From Winogradskyella pelagia (GTDB taxonomy: Bacteria > Bacteroidota > Bacteroidia > Flavobacteriales > Flavobacteriaceae), in contig NZ_JAGEVF010000002.1 in assembly GCF_017581965.1 (NCBI RefSeq), positions 124,001 through 188,000 of the forward strand: DNA of 64,000 nt, written 5' to 3'. The stretch's first letter is position 1. Each line of letters begins with the position of its first letter. Of this stretch, positions 24,548 to 32,625 are shown piece by piece. The position numbers and the translations under genes were made by a program. Under the pieces are notes generated by a model that saw only the letters and a program-made list of their open reading frames with translations, made no database searches and had not been told where the DNA came from.

Positions 24548-25795
24548 TTAAAACCGCCTTTCTGGATGGAAGGCTTCTAAGGGTAATGAGGTCTTCTTTT
24601 TGGAAATTATTTCATTCACAAGTAGGCCTGTTGCTGTTCCCATGCTCCAGCCCATCATAGCATGTCCTGTTGCAATGGTGAGGTTTTTACATTTTGAAGA
24701 TTTTCCAATATATGGCAATCCGTCTGGCGATACAGGCCGCAATCCACAAGCTGAATTGGCTCTATCTTCAGAGGTAAGTTCAATATTTGGATAATAGCGC
24801 TCAACCGCATCTGCTATAGCGTCTACCCTTACTTTATTGATGTTGTGGTTGATACCTGCTATTTCCATGGTGCCGGCGAACCTAGTAAAACCATTCATTG
24901 GAGTAACTGCAACTTTAGATTCAGCCAAAATTGCTGGTATAGAGACAGAAAGATGTTTGGTTGTATCAATCCTATACCCTTTTCCCGCTTCTAATAACAA
25001 GTTTAGTCCAATTTTTCGGCTTAAGATAGAACTCCAAGAGCCTGCTGCTAATACAATTTCGTCAGCCTGATAATGATTTTTATTGGTTTTTATTCCAGTG
25101 ATTTCATTGTTTTTGAAGGCAATATCAATAACATGTTCATTAGAATAAAAATCAACTCCAGAGTTAGAAAGAAGTGTTTTCATCCCTGACATAAATTCAA
25201 AAGGCGTGGAGTGATGATCGCATTTGTAAAAGATACCACCTATAGTATTAATTACAACATTAGGTTCAATTGTTTTAATATCATCTGGTGTCATAAATTT
25301 GGCCTCCAAGCCCAATTGTTTTGCCAATTCTAGCATGTTATGCTCTTCCTCAAGTGTTTTTTCTGTTTGGCAGAGCATAATAAGACCTTTTTTCTCATAA
25401 TGGGAATTGAGCTTTTCAGTAGCGATAATATCTTCATAAAGCTGCTGGCTTAGCAATGTGATATCTCTGATAATTGGTGCCGCTTTAGCTACGTGCAGCG
25501 GAGTGCAAGATTTGTTAAATGCTAAACCCCATTTTAAAAAAGATGAATTTATTCGTGGTTTGATGTATAAAGGGCTAGAAGAATTAAACATCCATTTTAA
25601 TCCTTTTTTCATCACACCAGGAGCGGCAAGTGGGATAATATGGCTAGGCGATAGATAGCCTGCGTTAACATAAGAGGCACCAGCGTCTAAATTAGATTTA
25701 TCAATTATAGAAACTGTATAACCTGTCTTGTTAAGATAATATGCCGAACAAAGCCCGATGATGCCACCACCAATAATAATTACGTTTTTTTTCAT
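24548..25795 (-). CDS. FAD-dependent D-amino acid dehydrogenase (cis-4-hydroxy-D-proline dehydrogenase candidate)
   Basis: A 415-residue DadA-type flavoprotein with the FAD motif GGGIIGLCSAYYL at 9-21, a GASYVNAGYLSPSH segment near 39-52 and a C-terminal GLRPVSPDGLPYIG segment near 349-362. It oxidises D-amino acids and passes electrons to the respiratory chain. The neighbours (epimerase, deaminase, semialdehyde dehydrogenase) point to cis-4-hydroxy-D-proline as substrate, giving pyrroline-4-hydroxy-2-carboxylate. It is the last gene of the minus-strand operon, two bases after the epimerase stop. A broad D-amino acid specificity is possible, so the substrate call rests on context. Confidence 0.85.
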   Translation of the reverse strand: MKKNVIIIGGGIIGLCSAYYLNKTGYTVSIIDKSNLDAGASYVNAGYLSPSHIIPLAAPGVMKKGLKWMFNSSSPLYIKPRINSSFLKWGLAFNKSCTPLHVAKAAPIIRDITLLSQQLYEDIIATEKLNSHYEKKGLIMLCQTEKTLEEEHNMLELAKQLGLEAKFMTPDDIKTIEPNVVINTIGGIFYKCDHHSTPFEFMSGMKTLLSNSGVDFYSNEHVIDIAFKNNEITGIKTNKNHYQADEIVLAAGSWSSILSRKIGLNLLLEAGKGYRIDTTKHLSVSIPAILAESKVAVTPMNGFTRFAGTMEIAGINHNINKVRVDAIADAVERYYPNIELTSEDRANSACGLRPVSPDGLPYIGKSSKCKNLTIATGHAMMGWSMGTATGLLVNEIISKKKTSLPLEAFHPERRF

Positions 25796-25797
25796 TT

Positions 25798-26808
25798 TTA
25801 TATCACTTGAAATCCATGGGCAAAAGGATCATCTTCCTTATCAATAATTATCGTATTATAACCAAATACTTTTGCCCAACCTTTAACACTTGGTATTATT
25901 GCTGGCCTGCCATTGAGACTTGTTGTTGACTCAATTCTACCTGTAAACGTACTCCCAATAAAGCTTTCATGGATATAATCTTGACCTTCTTTAAGAATGC
26001 CCTTAGCATGTAATTGGGCCATTCTTGCACTGGTGCCAGTGCCGCAAGGTGAACGATCAATGGCTTTGTCACCATAAAAAACGGCATTCCGGCCTGAGGA
26101 TTTTGGATTAATAGGTTTGCCTGTCCACATAATGTGGCTTACATTATTAATGGTGTCGTCTTCTGGATGAGTAAAATGATTGGGATATTTTTTATTAATA
26201 CGTTTACGGATGATCTGTGAAAGTTGAATCAGTTCACTAGCAGTGTGATGTTCAATGCCTAAAAAGTGCTGCTGAGGGTCTATTATTGCATAGAAATTAC
26301 CACCATAAGCAACATCAAAAACTAAATTACCCAATGTTTCACAAGAAACGGTTAATGCTTCTTCTGCCAAATAGCTTTTAACGTTAGTGAGTTTTACCCA
26401 ATTAACTTTGCCTTCATTTTTTTGATATTCAACATCAATTAGTCCAGCTGGTGCTTCCATTCTAATTTGACCCTCTTTTTTTGGCTTCACCAAGCCCTCT
26501 TCAATGGCTATGGTAATTGTCCCTATTGTGCCATGACCGCACATGGGTAAACAACCTGAAGTTTCAATAAAAAGAATCGAAAAATCATTGTCTGGATCAT
26601 GAGGTGGATATAAAATACTGCCACTCATCATATCATGACCTCTGGGCTCAAACATTAATCCTGTTCTAATCCAATCGTATTCCTTTAGAAAGTGCTGGCG
26701 TTTTTCGCTCATGTCATTCCCAATCAATTTAGGTCCTCCTTCTTTGACTAGGCGAACGGGATTGCCGCACGTATGTGCATCAATACAAACAAAAGTATTT
26801 TCAGCCAT
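25798..26808 (-). CDS. 4-Hydroxyproline 2-epimerase (proline racemase family)
   Basis: A 336-residue proline racemase-type enzyme. Both catalytic cysteines are present, C90 in MCGHGT and C255 in SPCGTGTS, so it is a racemase/epimerase and not the dehydratase subclass, in which one is replaced by Thr. It would convert trans-4-hydroxy-L-proline to cis-4-hydroxy-D-proline by two-base chemistry. It lies between the dehydrogenase and the semialdehyde dehydrogenase with gaps of two and three bases. The surrounding catabolic genes favour hydroxyproline over proline as substrate. The enzyme is cytoplasmic; there is no signal peptide. Confidence 0.9.
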   Translation of the reverse strand: MAENTFVCIDAHTCGNPVRLVKEGGPKLIGNDMSEKRQHFLKEYDWIRTGLMFEPRGHDMMSGSILYPPHDPDNDFSILFIETSGCLPMCGHGTIGTITIAIEEGLVKPKKEGQIRMEAPAGLIDVEYQKNEGKVNWVKLTNVKSYLAEEALTVSCETLGNLVFDVAYGGNFYAIIDPQQHFLGIEHHTASELIQLSQIIRKRINKKYPNHFTHPEDDTINNVSHIMWTGKPINPKSSGRNAVFYGDKAIDRSPCGTGTSARMAQLHAKGILKEGQDYIHESFIGSTFTGRIESTTSLNGRPAIIPSVKGWAKVFGYNTIIIDKEDDPFAHGFQVI

Positions 26809-26811
26809 TCC

Positions 26812-28395
26812 TTATATTGAGCTTTTTGTTGATTGGTTATTTACTAATCTTAATAGGCCTAGCGGGTTTTCATTTTTTAGTTCGTTGGGCAGTAAGTGAT
26901 TTGGCCAATCTTGATAACTAAAAGGTCTTGCCCAACGTTTTATAGAATGAATGCCTACAGCCGTAAACCTGCTATCGGTTGAAGCAGGATATGGTCCACC
27001 ATGAGTCATGGATGGGCACACTTCAACTCCTGTTGGAACACCATTGAAAATAAGTCGTCCAACTCTATTTTGCAGCGCGGAAATAAGTTTAGGGTAATTT
27101 GAAGCTTCTCCTTCATCAGCAATCAATGTACCAGTAAGTTGGCCTTCTAGTGCCTTAATAATCTGTACTAACTCATCTTGGTCTGTGCATTTTACAACTA
27201 ACGAAAATGGACCAAATACTTCCTGGTGGAGCGTAGTGTTGTTTAAAAATGTTTGACCTTTTACAGTTGTAATGGCTTGCCTTGCGTAATTTGGTGCAAC
27301 TTCGGTTTGATAGTGGCCAGCTAGTTGGAGTTCTTCCTGATTTAGAACTTTTGTTTTGTTATCTTCGTAAGCACCAACAATATTTGGGTGTAACATGCAT
27401 GATGGTTCAATTTTTATAATTGACTTTGCCAGCTGTTCAGCAAATCTGTTTAGGTCATGGCCATTAATTCCAAGGATTAATCCAGGATTGGTACAAAATT
27501 GACCTGTGCCCAGAGTTATGGAATTGGCATAGGTTTCTGCAAGTTCTTCTACATTATTTTTTAGAGCTTCAGGAAGAATCACAACCGGATTAATACTTCC
27601 CATCTCGGCAAAAACAGGTATAGGTTCTTTTCGTTGAGATGCCAAATCGTAGAGTGCTCGTCCACCTTTTATGCTTCCTGTAAAGCCAACAGCTTTTATT
27701 TTAGGATGTTTTACTAAGCGCTCTCCAACTTCAATCCCTGAGCTATTTAAATTAGAAAATACACCATTGGGCATATGAGTGTCTTTTGCTGCTTTAAGTA
27801 TTGCAGAAGCAACTAACTCGCCTGTGCCAGCATGCATAGGATGGGATTTAACTATAACTGGGCAACCGGCAGCTAATGCCGACGCGGTATCTCCACCAGC
27901 TGTAGAGTAGGCCAAGGGAAAGTTACTAGCACCAAAAACTACAATTGGACCTATTGGGATTAACAGTTTTCTTAGGTCTGGTTTTGGCATAGGCTGCCGT
28001 CCTGGTTCGGCCGTATCAATAGAAGCTTCAACCCAAGAGCCATTTTCTACTAAATCAGCAAACATAAGTAATTGGCCTATTGTTCTTCCGCGTTCTCCTT
28101 TTGCCCTTCCTTCTGGTAAACCTGTTTCGGAACAGTAGGTATGTATTAAGGCCTCATCTAGGGCCATAATTTCATGAGCAATAGCTCTTAAAAAAAGTGC
28201 CTTATCCTTTCCGGAGACCGTTCGGTAGGTCTCAAATGCTTTAGAGGCTAAATTAACGGCATTATCAATTTCTTCTTCTGAGGCTTCGGTGAAAACAGTA
28301 TCATTCTCAATATTTAACCGAGGGTTGAAGGTCTTGTAAGTTACTGAGCCTTTTGCCGATGTTGAATGTCCTATATAGTTTTTTCCTGTAATCAT
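26812..28395 (-). CDS. 2,5-Dioxovalerate (alpha-ketoglutarate semialdehyde) dehydrogenase
   Basis: A 527-residue aldehyde dehydrogenase. The signature segment FGASNFPLAYSTAGGDTASALAAGCP at about 154-179 marks the KGSADH subgroup; FTGS is at 238-241, general base Glu at 264 and catalytic Cys at 301 (GQFCTNPG). It oxidises 2-oxoglutarate semialdehyde to 2-oxoglutarate, the last step of hydroxyproline breakdown. It lies in the middle of the operon with one- and three-base gaps to its neighbours. Aldarate or arabinose pathways use the same enzyme, but no such genes are nearby. NAD versus NADP use cannot be judged by eye. Confidence 0.88.
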   Translation of the reverse strand: MITGKNYIGHSTSAKGSVTYKTFNPRLNIENDTVFTEASEEEIDNAVNLASKAFETYRTVSGKDKALFLRAIAHEIMALDEALIHTYCSETGLPEGRAKGERGRTIGQLLMFADLVENGSWVEASIDTAEPGRQPMPKPDLRKLLIPIGPIVVFGASNFPLAYSTAGGDTASALAAGCPVIVKSHPMHAGTGELVASAILKAAKDTHMPNGVFSNLNSSGIEVGERLVKHPKIKAVGFTGSIKGGRALYDLASQRKEPIPVFAEMGSINPVVILPEALKNNVEELAETYANSITLGTGQFCTNPGLILGINGHDLNRFAEQLAKSIIKIEPSCMLHPNIVGAYEDNKTKVLNQEELQLAGHYQTEVAPNYARQAITTVKGQTFLNNTTLHQEVFGPFSLVVKCTDQDELVQIIKALEGQLTGTLIADEGEASNYPKLISALQNRVGRLIFNGVPTGVEVCPSMTHGGPYPASTDSRFTAVGIHSIKRWARPFSYQDWPNHLLPNELKNENPLGLLRLVNNQSTKSSI

Positions 28396-28396
28396 A

Positions 28397-29314
28397 TTAT
28401 AGTTGTTTGTATGGTGGTAAGAAAGGTCTTTTTGACAAAGCCGTTTCTATGATGTCAATAACCTGTTCGCGTTCTTTACCAAAAAGTGGTAAACGTGGAG
28501 GTCTAACATATTCTGTACCTATACATGTATAAACTTCTGCTAGTTTAATGTTTTGAACTAATTTAGGGTTTATATCTAACTCTAGCAAAGGCATAAACCA
28601 GCGATATAATTCTATAGCTTCTCGTATTCGACCTGCTCTCTGCAATTCGTAAATAGCGACAGTTTCTTTTGGAAATGCACATACCAAACCAGCAATCCAA
28701 CCATGGGCTCCCATCAGTAAACTCTCCAAGGCAAGGGTGTCCACACCTGTCATTATTTTTAGTCGATTTCCGAAACGATTTATTATTCTAGTGACATTAG
28801 TGATATCTCGAGTGGATTCTTTTACAGCCTCAATATTTGGGCAGTCATTAACAAGTTCCTTGAACATGTCTAGGGTTACTTCAATTTTGTAGTCAACAGG
28901 GTTATTATAAACCATGATTGGTAATTTTGTGCTTTTCGCTACAGTTTTAAAATAGGTCACGGTCTCCTTATCGCCAGATTTGTATCGCATAGGAGGTAAC
29001 ATCATTAAGGCATTGGCACCATCGTCTTCTGCCTTTTTCGCTGCCTCTATGGCAGCTTTAGTACTTTGTTCTGCAATATTTAATAAGACAGGAACTTTAC
29101 CATTTATAATTTTTACGGTTTCTTGTGTTAATTTACGTTTCTCTTCCTCTCTTAAAGTGCTAGCCTCACCAAGAGTTCCACCTAAAACAATACCGTGTAC
29201 ACCAGCATCAATTTGAGCGTCTATATTGGTTTTGAACATGTGGAGGTCTAGTTTGTCATCAGATGTAAATTTTGTTGTAATTGCAGGCATAACGCCTTCC
29301 CAAGTAATGTCCAT
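28397..29314 (-). CDS. DapA-family deaminase (1-pyrroline-4-hydroxy-2-carboxylate deaminase candidate)
   Basis: A 305-residue DHDPS/NAL-superfamily TIM barrel. Schiff-base lysine K165 (AVKEST) and the Tyr of VYNNP at 136 are in place; GGTLGE at 45-50 lies in the carboxylate-binding loop. It would deaminate pyrroline-4-hydroxy-2-carboxylate to 2-oxoglutarate semialdehyde. The ATG at 29314 is chosen: the frame is open another 45 codons upstream, but that extension has no family match, runs through the divergent promoter region and would reach the start of the regulator. It is the first gene of the operon. KDG aldolase and dihydrodipicolinate synthase share the fold, so context decides. Confidence 0.85.
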   Translation of the reverse strand: MDITWEGVMPAITTKFTSDDKLDLHMFKTNIDAQIDAGVHGIVLGGTLGEASTLREEEKRKLTQETVKIINGKVPVLLNIAEQSTKAAIEAAKKAEDDGANALMMLPPMRYKSGDKETVTYFKTVAKSTKLPIMVYNNPVDYKIEVTLDMFKELVNDCPNIEAVKESTRDITNVTRIINRFGNRLKIMTGVDTLALESLLMGAHGWIAGLVCAFPKETVAIYELQRAGRIREAIELYRWFMPLLELDINPKLVQNIKLAEVYTCIGTEYVRPPRLPLFGKEREQVIDIIETALSKRPFLPPYKQL

Positions 29315-29365
29315 TTTGCTTTGTTTAGATAGGTAAAAATAAATATTAGCAGGTATTGAAATTAA

Positions 29366-29435
29366 TGGTTTATTAACCACCTGTAATAAAATATTATCCA
29401 ATAATACTGTTAAATACGTATTTTTGAATAGTATT
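29366..29435. promoter_or_regulatory. Dyad-rich divergent operator/promoter region of hydroxyproline operon
   Basis: The 134-base gap between the DapA-type gene and the AraC-type regulator holds two dyads: TGGTT-N4-AACCA at 29366-29379 and a perfect 12-base palindrome AAATACGTATTT at 29412-29423. The second is flanked by AATACT (29403-29408) and AGTATT (29430-29435) in imperfect outward symmetry. They are well placed for the regulator to control both directions, but operator function is only inferred. Confidence 0.4.
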
Positions 29436-29448
29436 AAATTAGAATTCA

Positions 29449-30300
29449 TTGATAGTCTATCCGTTTAACATTCCTAAGCCAGATAATTCTGGGTTAATGT
29501 ACCAAGTTGACAAAACTGATATTTTTTATGATAAACTACATCAGCATGAAGAGATTCAACTAAGTTATATTATTAAAGGTACAGGTACTTTAATCGTTGG
29601 AGATACTATAAATACTTATAATGATGGCGATATTTTTGTAATTGGAAGTCACATACCTCATGTGTTTAAGAGTATTCCAAAAAGTAATTTCCTATCTCAT
29701 ATGAGAACCATTTTCTTTACTAGAAATTCTTTTGGCGAATCTTTTTTTAATCAAGAAGCTATGATGGAGATTGCTTCTTTTTTTGAGCGAACTTCTCATG
29801 GATTTAGAATTGAATCTAATCTAAACGAATTAAGACAGTTGTTTATTGAATTTGGATCTAGCTCAACATTCAGCAGATTTTTAATCCTTTTGAACATACT
29901 CCGTTTAATGGTTGATAGCGATTATTCCAGTTTATCGTCCTTTACCAATAATAAAAAATATCGGCAGGTAGAAGGTATAAGAATGCGTCGTGTTTTTGAG
30001 TTTGTTTTAAATAATTATACTAATGATATTAAACTAAAAGATGTTTCGGAAGTTGCTAATATGACTAAAAATGCATTTTGCAAATATTTTAGAAAGCGTA
30101 CGGGAAAAACCTTTATTGAATTTTTAAATGAATTAAGGGTTGAACACGCAATTAGAGAACTTAAATCTGACAAGGGATTTACGATTGCAGAAATTGCCTT
30201 TAGATCGGGTTTTAATAATATTTCTAATTTTAATAAAACCTTTAAAAAAATCAAGAATGATGTGCCTAGTGCTTACCTAAGGTCATCAATTTACAAATAG
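29449..30300 (+). CDS. AraC-family transcriptional regulator with cupin sensor domain
   Basis: A 283-residue regulator. An N-terminal cupin domain (HQHEEIQLSYIIKGTGTLIVGD near 31-52, then SHIPHVFKS near 67-75) would bind a small ligand; the last ~100 residues form the double helix-turn-helix (KLKDVSEVANMTKNAFCKYF near 188-207 and FTIAEIAFRSGFNNISNFNKTF near 241-262). It is divergent from the hydroxyproline operon and probably controls it. No ATG precedes the conserved N-terminus: the best start is the TTG at 29449, with an ATG 16 codons in as the alternative that would cut the cupin domain. An in-frame TAG lies just upstream of the TTG. Confidence 0.85.
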   Translation: MIVYPFNIPKPDNSGLMYQVDKTDIFYDKLHQHEEIQLSYIIKGTGTLIVGDTINTYNDGDIFVIGSHIPHVFKSIPKSNFLSHMRTIFFTRNSFGESFFNQEAMMEIASFFERTSHGFRIESNLNELRQLFIEFGSSSTFSRFLILLNILRLMVDSDYSSLSSFTNNKKYRQVEGIRMRRVFEFVLNNYTNDIKLKDVSEVANMTKNAFCKYFRKRTGKTFIEFLNELRVEHAIRELKSDKGFTIAEIAFRSGFNNISNFNKTFKKIKNDVPSAYLRSSIYK

Positions 30301-30306
30301 AAAGGT

Positions 30307-31176
30307 TTACCTTAAAAATGATTCAAAGGTCCCTTCAACCAAACGAGGAGCGTCTATTAAGTTATACTTTTCTTTAACTTCATGGTCCTCCCAGACTGTT
30401 TTTACACCAAGTTGATTGCTCATGTTATGCGAATCGTACCTTGACGTTAATAAAGCATATAAATAATTATGCAATGGCTTATCTCTATAAAACTTTAATA
30501 CAGCACCTATGATGTAAAAAAAGTTCTCATTACAATCTGCAGTTATACTATGGCAATAAAATATTGGGTTGTCTTGGGTTTTATAGTTTACCAAGTCATT
30601 CGCCGTCAATTGATTTTCTTCCATTTCTTTAGACCTAATTTTTTGGTAAGTTGCCAGACTAATTGAAAAATAAACACAATGCCCAGAATAATAACCAGAT
30701 TGGTCAAATAATACCATGTTTAATTCTGGTAAATTCTTCGCTGCTTGCAAAAGTAAATTCTTATTTGTTGATTTCAATGGGTTGTTTTGGAGCTCTGTAT
30801 GTCTAATGATTTGAGTAATATCCTCTTCTGAGGAAATTGGTTTTAGGCGCTCGGTTCCGACATCTAATTTAGACTTGATCCAATTGGCGTTTGGTAGCTC
30901 GTTAGATAATGAGGACAAAGAATATTTTCGCAAACCGAAATCATAAAAAACAGGAATTTGATTAGCAGAATTCAAATTTCTTATCACTTGATATGGTATA
31001 AAAGTAGCTTCGGCTAATTGAGCCTCCTTTTCATTATTTAAAAGTGTTTCATTTTTTTCCCATCTAATGACAGTACGAATGTCTACATCTAATTTTGAGG
31101 CTAGGTCAGATTGCGAGGTTCCGTGATGTGCTCGATAAGCCTTTATAAGTTCTCCTAAAGTTAAAAATTTCCTCAC
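30307..31176 (-). CDS. XRE-type helix-turn-helix protein with C-terminal GNAT-like domain
   Basis: A 289-residue protein. Residues about 7-62 are an XRE helix-turn-helix (LIKAYRAHHGTSQSDLASKL, TVIRWEKNETL). The remaining ~220 residues end in a domain that looks like an N-acetyltransferase fold to me: a GHCVYFSISLATY strand-turn, a PIFYCHSITAD strand, an LKFYRDK helix, and a LGVKTVWEDH segment. I cannot confirm the acetyltransferase signature, and no acetyl-CoA Q/RxxGxG/A loop is obvious. The gene is convergent with the AraC regulator (six bases apart) and lies downstream of a candidate ncRNA and its terminator. It is probably a stand-alone regulator; a target cannot be named. Confidence 0.65.
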   Translation of the reverse strand: MRKFLTLGELIKAYRAHHGTSQSDLASKLDVDIRTVIRWEKNETLLNNEKEAQLAEATFIPYQVIRNLNSANQIPVFYDFGLRKYSLSSLSNELPNANWIKSKLDVGTERLKPISSEEDITQIIRHTELQNNPLKSTNKNLLLQAAKNLPELNMVLFDQSGYYSGHCVYFSISLATYQKIRSKEMEENQLTANDLVNYKTQDNPIFYCHSITADCNENFFYIIGAVLKFYRDKPLHNYLYALLTSRYDSHNMSNQLGVKTVWEDHEVKEKYNLIDAPRLVEGTFESFLR

Positions 31177-31252
31177 TATTAATTTTTTCTAAAAATACAC
31201 GTTTTAATCTAATTGAAGTGAGCTGAAGAAGGGATAGCGCTTATTGTGGGGT

Positions 31253-31279
31253 AAAAAAAGAGCGCCTTTTGGCGCTCTT
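31253..31279 (-). terminator. Intrinsic terminator (minus strand)
   Basis: A 9-base perfect stem (AAGAGCGCC / GGCGCTCTT on the plus strand) with a four-base loop is followed on the minus strand by seven T residues (plus-strand A at 31253-31259). It ends transcription coming from the metX direction or from the structured RNA just upstream of it. Confidence 0.85.
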
Positions 31280-31420
31280 CCTAATTAAGGGTTAAAAGAG
31301 AGAAGCTTAATCGCTATTAACCAACTTAAACTTAATATACCATCTCATCAGGATACTAAAAAACCGCTTCTCTCTTTAGTGTATACTAAAGTAGTTAGGG
31401 CTTACTTTCTTATACAGTAC
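31253..31420 (-). ncRNA. Candidate structured small RNA
   Basis: The 350-base gap between metX and the XRE gene has no ORF but shows strong secondary structure. AAAGAGAGAAGC at 31295-31306 pairs perfectly over 12 bases with GCTTCTCTCTTT at 31366-31377, enclosing 59 bases. An overlapping 7-base hairpin (CTTTAGT/ACTAAAG, 31374-31391) shares the AAAG, so the two are mutually exclusive. The terminator at 31253-31279 closes the unit, and a TACATTTG motif at 31420-31427 on the minus strand matches the Bacteroidota -7 element, although no TTG box is seen at the right distance. The predicted transcript is about 160-170 nucleotides. A 6S-Flavo-type RNA, a regulatory sRNA or a metX 3'-UTR element are possible; I cannot choose among them. 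Confidence 0.45.
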
Positions 31421-31526
31421 AAATGTAAGGAGTTAATAATGAGACGAGTATGACATGCTGTGTCAGGTAGTAAATTTTAATAGTATTTAACAAAAAAACC
31501 CAAAGATTTCTTAAGTCATAAATTTG

Positions 31527-32546
31527 TTAAGCGCATTTGTGGACTTCGGATAAAGGCGCGTTTACAGTTTTAATTTCAGAGAATATTGGGTTTAGAAAGC
31601 GTTGAAGCTGATCAAATTCGATGAGAAAGGCATCATGCCCATGAATGGATTTAATTTCATGGATCCAGACATTTTCTTTTTTGGATTTTAAGTCAACATA
31701 GGTTGTCCAATTTTCTTCAGGCTTAAAAAACAAGTCAGAATTAATAGTTATAATATGGATATTAGACCTGATTTTTGATGCGACGTCTGAAAAAGACATC
31801 CTATTTCGGGTAATATCTATTGTTTTGAGAATATGGTTCATCATTTTGTAGGCGGATAAGTTAAATCGTTTTTCTAATGTATTGCCATGATGATTTAACC
31901 AAGATTCTACGTTGAAAATTTCTGACTCACTTGTTTTTTTACTTCTATTAAACTTGTGAGCTAATGACTCTGGAGTTCTATATAATGTCATGGCATGTAT
32001 TCTCGCATCGGCAATAGGATTGTTTGAGTGGTTTAAAATTAAATCTTGGATATAACAATTGGAAATAAGCCAATCCGTGGACTTCCAGTCTGATGCAATT
32101 GGAATAAGATGTTGTGCCAGTTTTGGTCTTAGTGTTGCTAATTCCCATGCAATTCCTCCTCCAACAGAGCCTCCGATTATAGCAAATAAGGTGTCAATAT
32201 TTAAAAGGTCCAAACCTATTGAAAAGAGTTTAGCAATATCTCTTGCGACGAATCCTTTGTAATTTTCAGTAATGATGTTATTGGAATTATCGTAGCCATT
32301 TCCTGGCACATTAAAAGCTAAAACACAATAATAGTTTGTGTCTATGCATTTATTTGGCCCAATGAGGTCGCTCCACCAGCCATTCAGTCCACATACGTTT
32401 GAGTTTCCCGTTAGTGCATGATTAACCAAAATTATTGGTGCTTCTACTAATTGTCTACCAAACACTTCATAAGATAATTTAATATCATAATCTTGGCCAG
32501 AAAGGGTTTTATAGCCATTGATACTTAATTGTTTAATTTTTTTCAT
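31527..32546 (-). CDS. metX: Homoserine O-acetyltransferase (alpha/beta hydrolase fold)
   Basis: A 339-residue alpha/beta hydrolase. The nucleophile elbow is GGSVGGG near 124-130 (Ser at about 126), the acid is in NSDLFF near 273-278 and the catalytic His is in GHDAFL near 304-309, as in MetX. It transfers an acetyl group to homoserine, feeding direct sulfhydrylation by MetY. It lies 79 bases after metY on the same strand, under the SAM riboswitch. The family usually has GGSMGG; the variant GGSVGG here is conservative. Length is slightly under the ~350-380 of enterobacterial or mycobacterial forms. Acetyl versus succinyl specificity is assigned by the family and neighbour. Confidence 0.88.
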   Translation of the reverse strand: MKKIKQLSINGYKTLSGQDYDIKLSYEVFGRQLVEAPIILVNHALTGNSNVCGLNGWWSDLIGPNKCIDTNYYCVLAFNVPGNGYDNSNNIITENYKGFVARDIAKLFSIGLDLLNIDTLFAIIGGSVGGGIAWELATLRPKLAQHLIPIASDWKSTDWLISNCYIQDLILNHSNNPIADARIHAMTLYRTPESLAHKFNRSKKTSESEIFNVESWLNHHGNTLEKRFNLSAYKMMNHILKTIDITRNRMSFSDVASKIRSNIHIITINSDLFFKPEENWTTYVDLKSKKENVWIHEIKSIHGHDAFLIEFDQLQRFLNPIFSEIKTVNAPLSEVHKCA

Positions 32547-32625
32547 GGTTTAAAAATTTAAGATAGTATTCGAATGCCTCCTTAAAAAAGAAGACATCCG
32601 ATTCTAACTAACAACACTAAGCAGA

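Noticed and set aside
29315-29449. Longer N-terminus of the DapA-type deaminase
   Set aside because: It would run through the divergent promoter region and adds 45 residues absent from the family, which starts just before the barrel.
31345-31351. Minus-strand CTGATGA resembling a hammerhead ribozyme core
   Set aside because: No GAAA with the required flanking helices follows, and the surrounding 12-base stem does not fit a three-way hammerhead fold.
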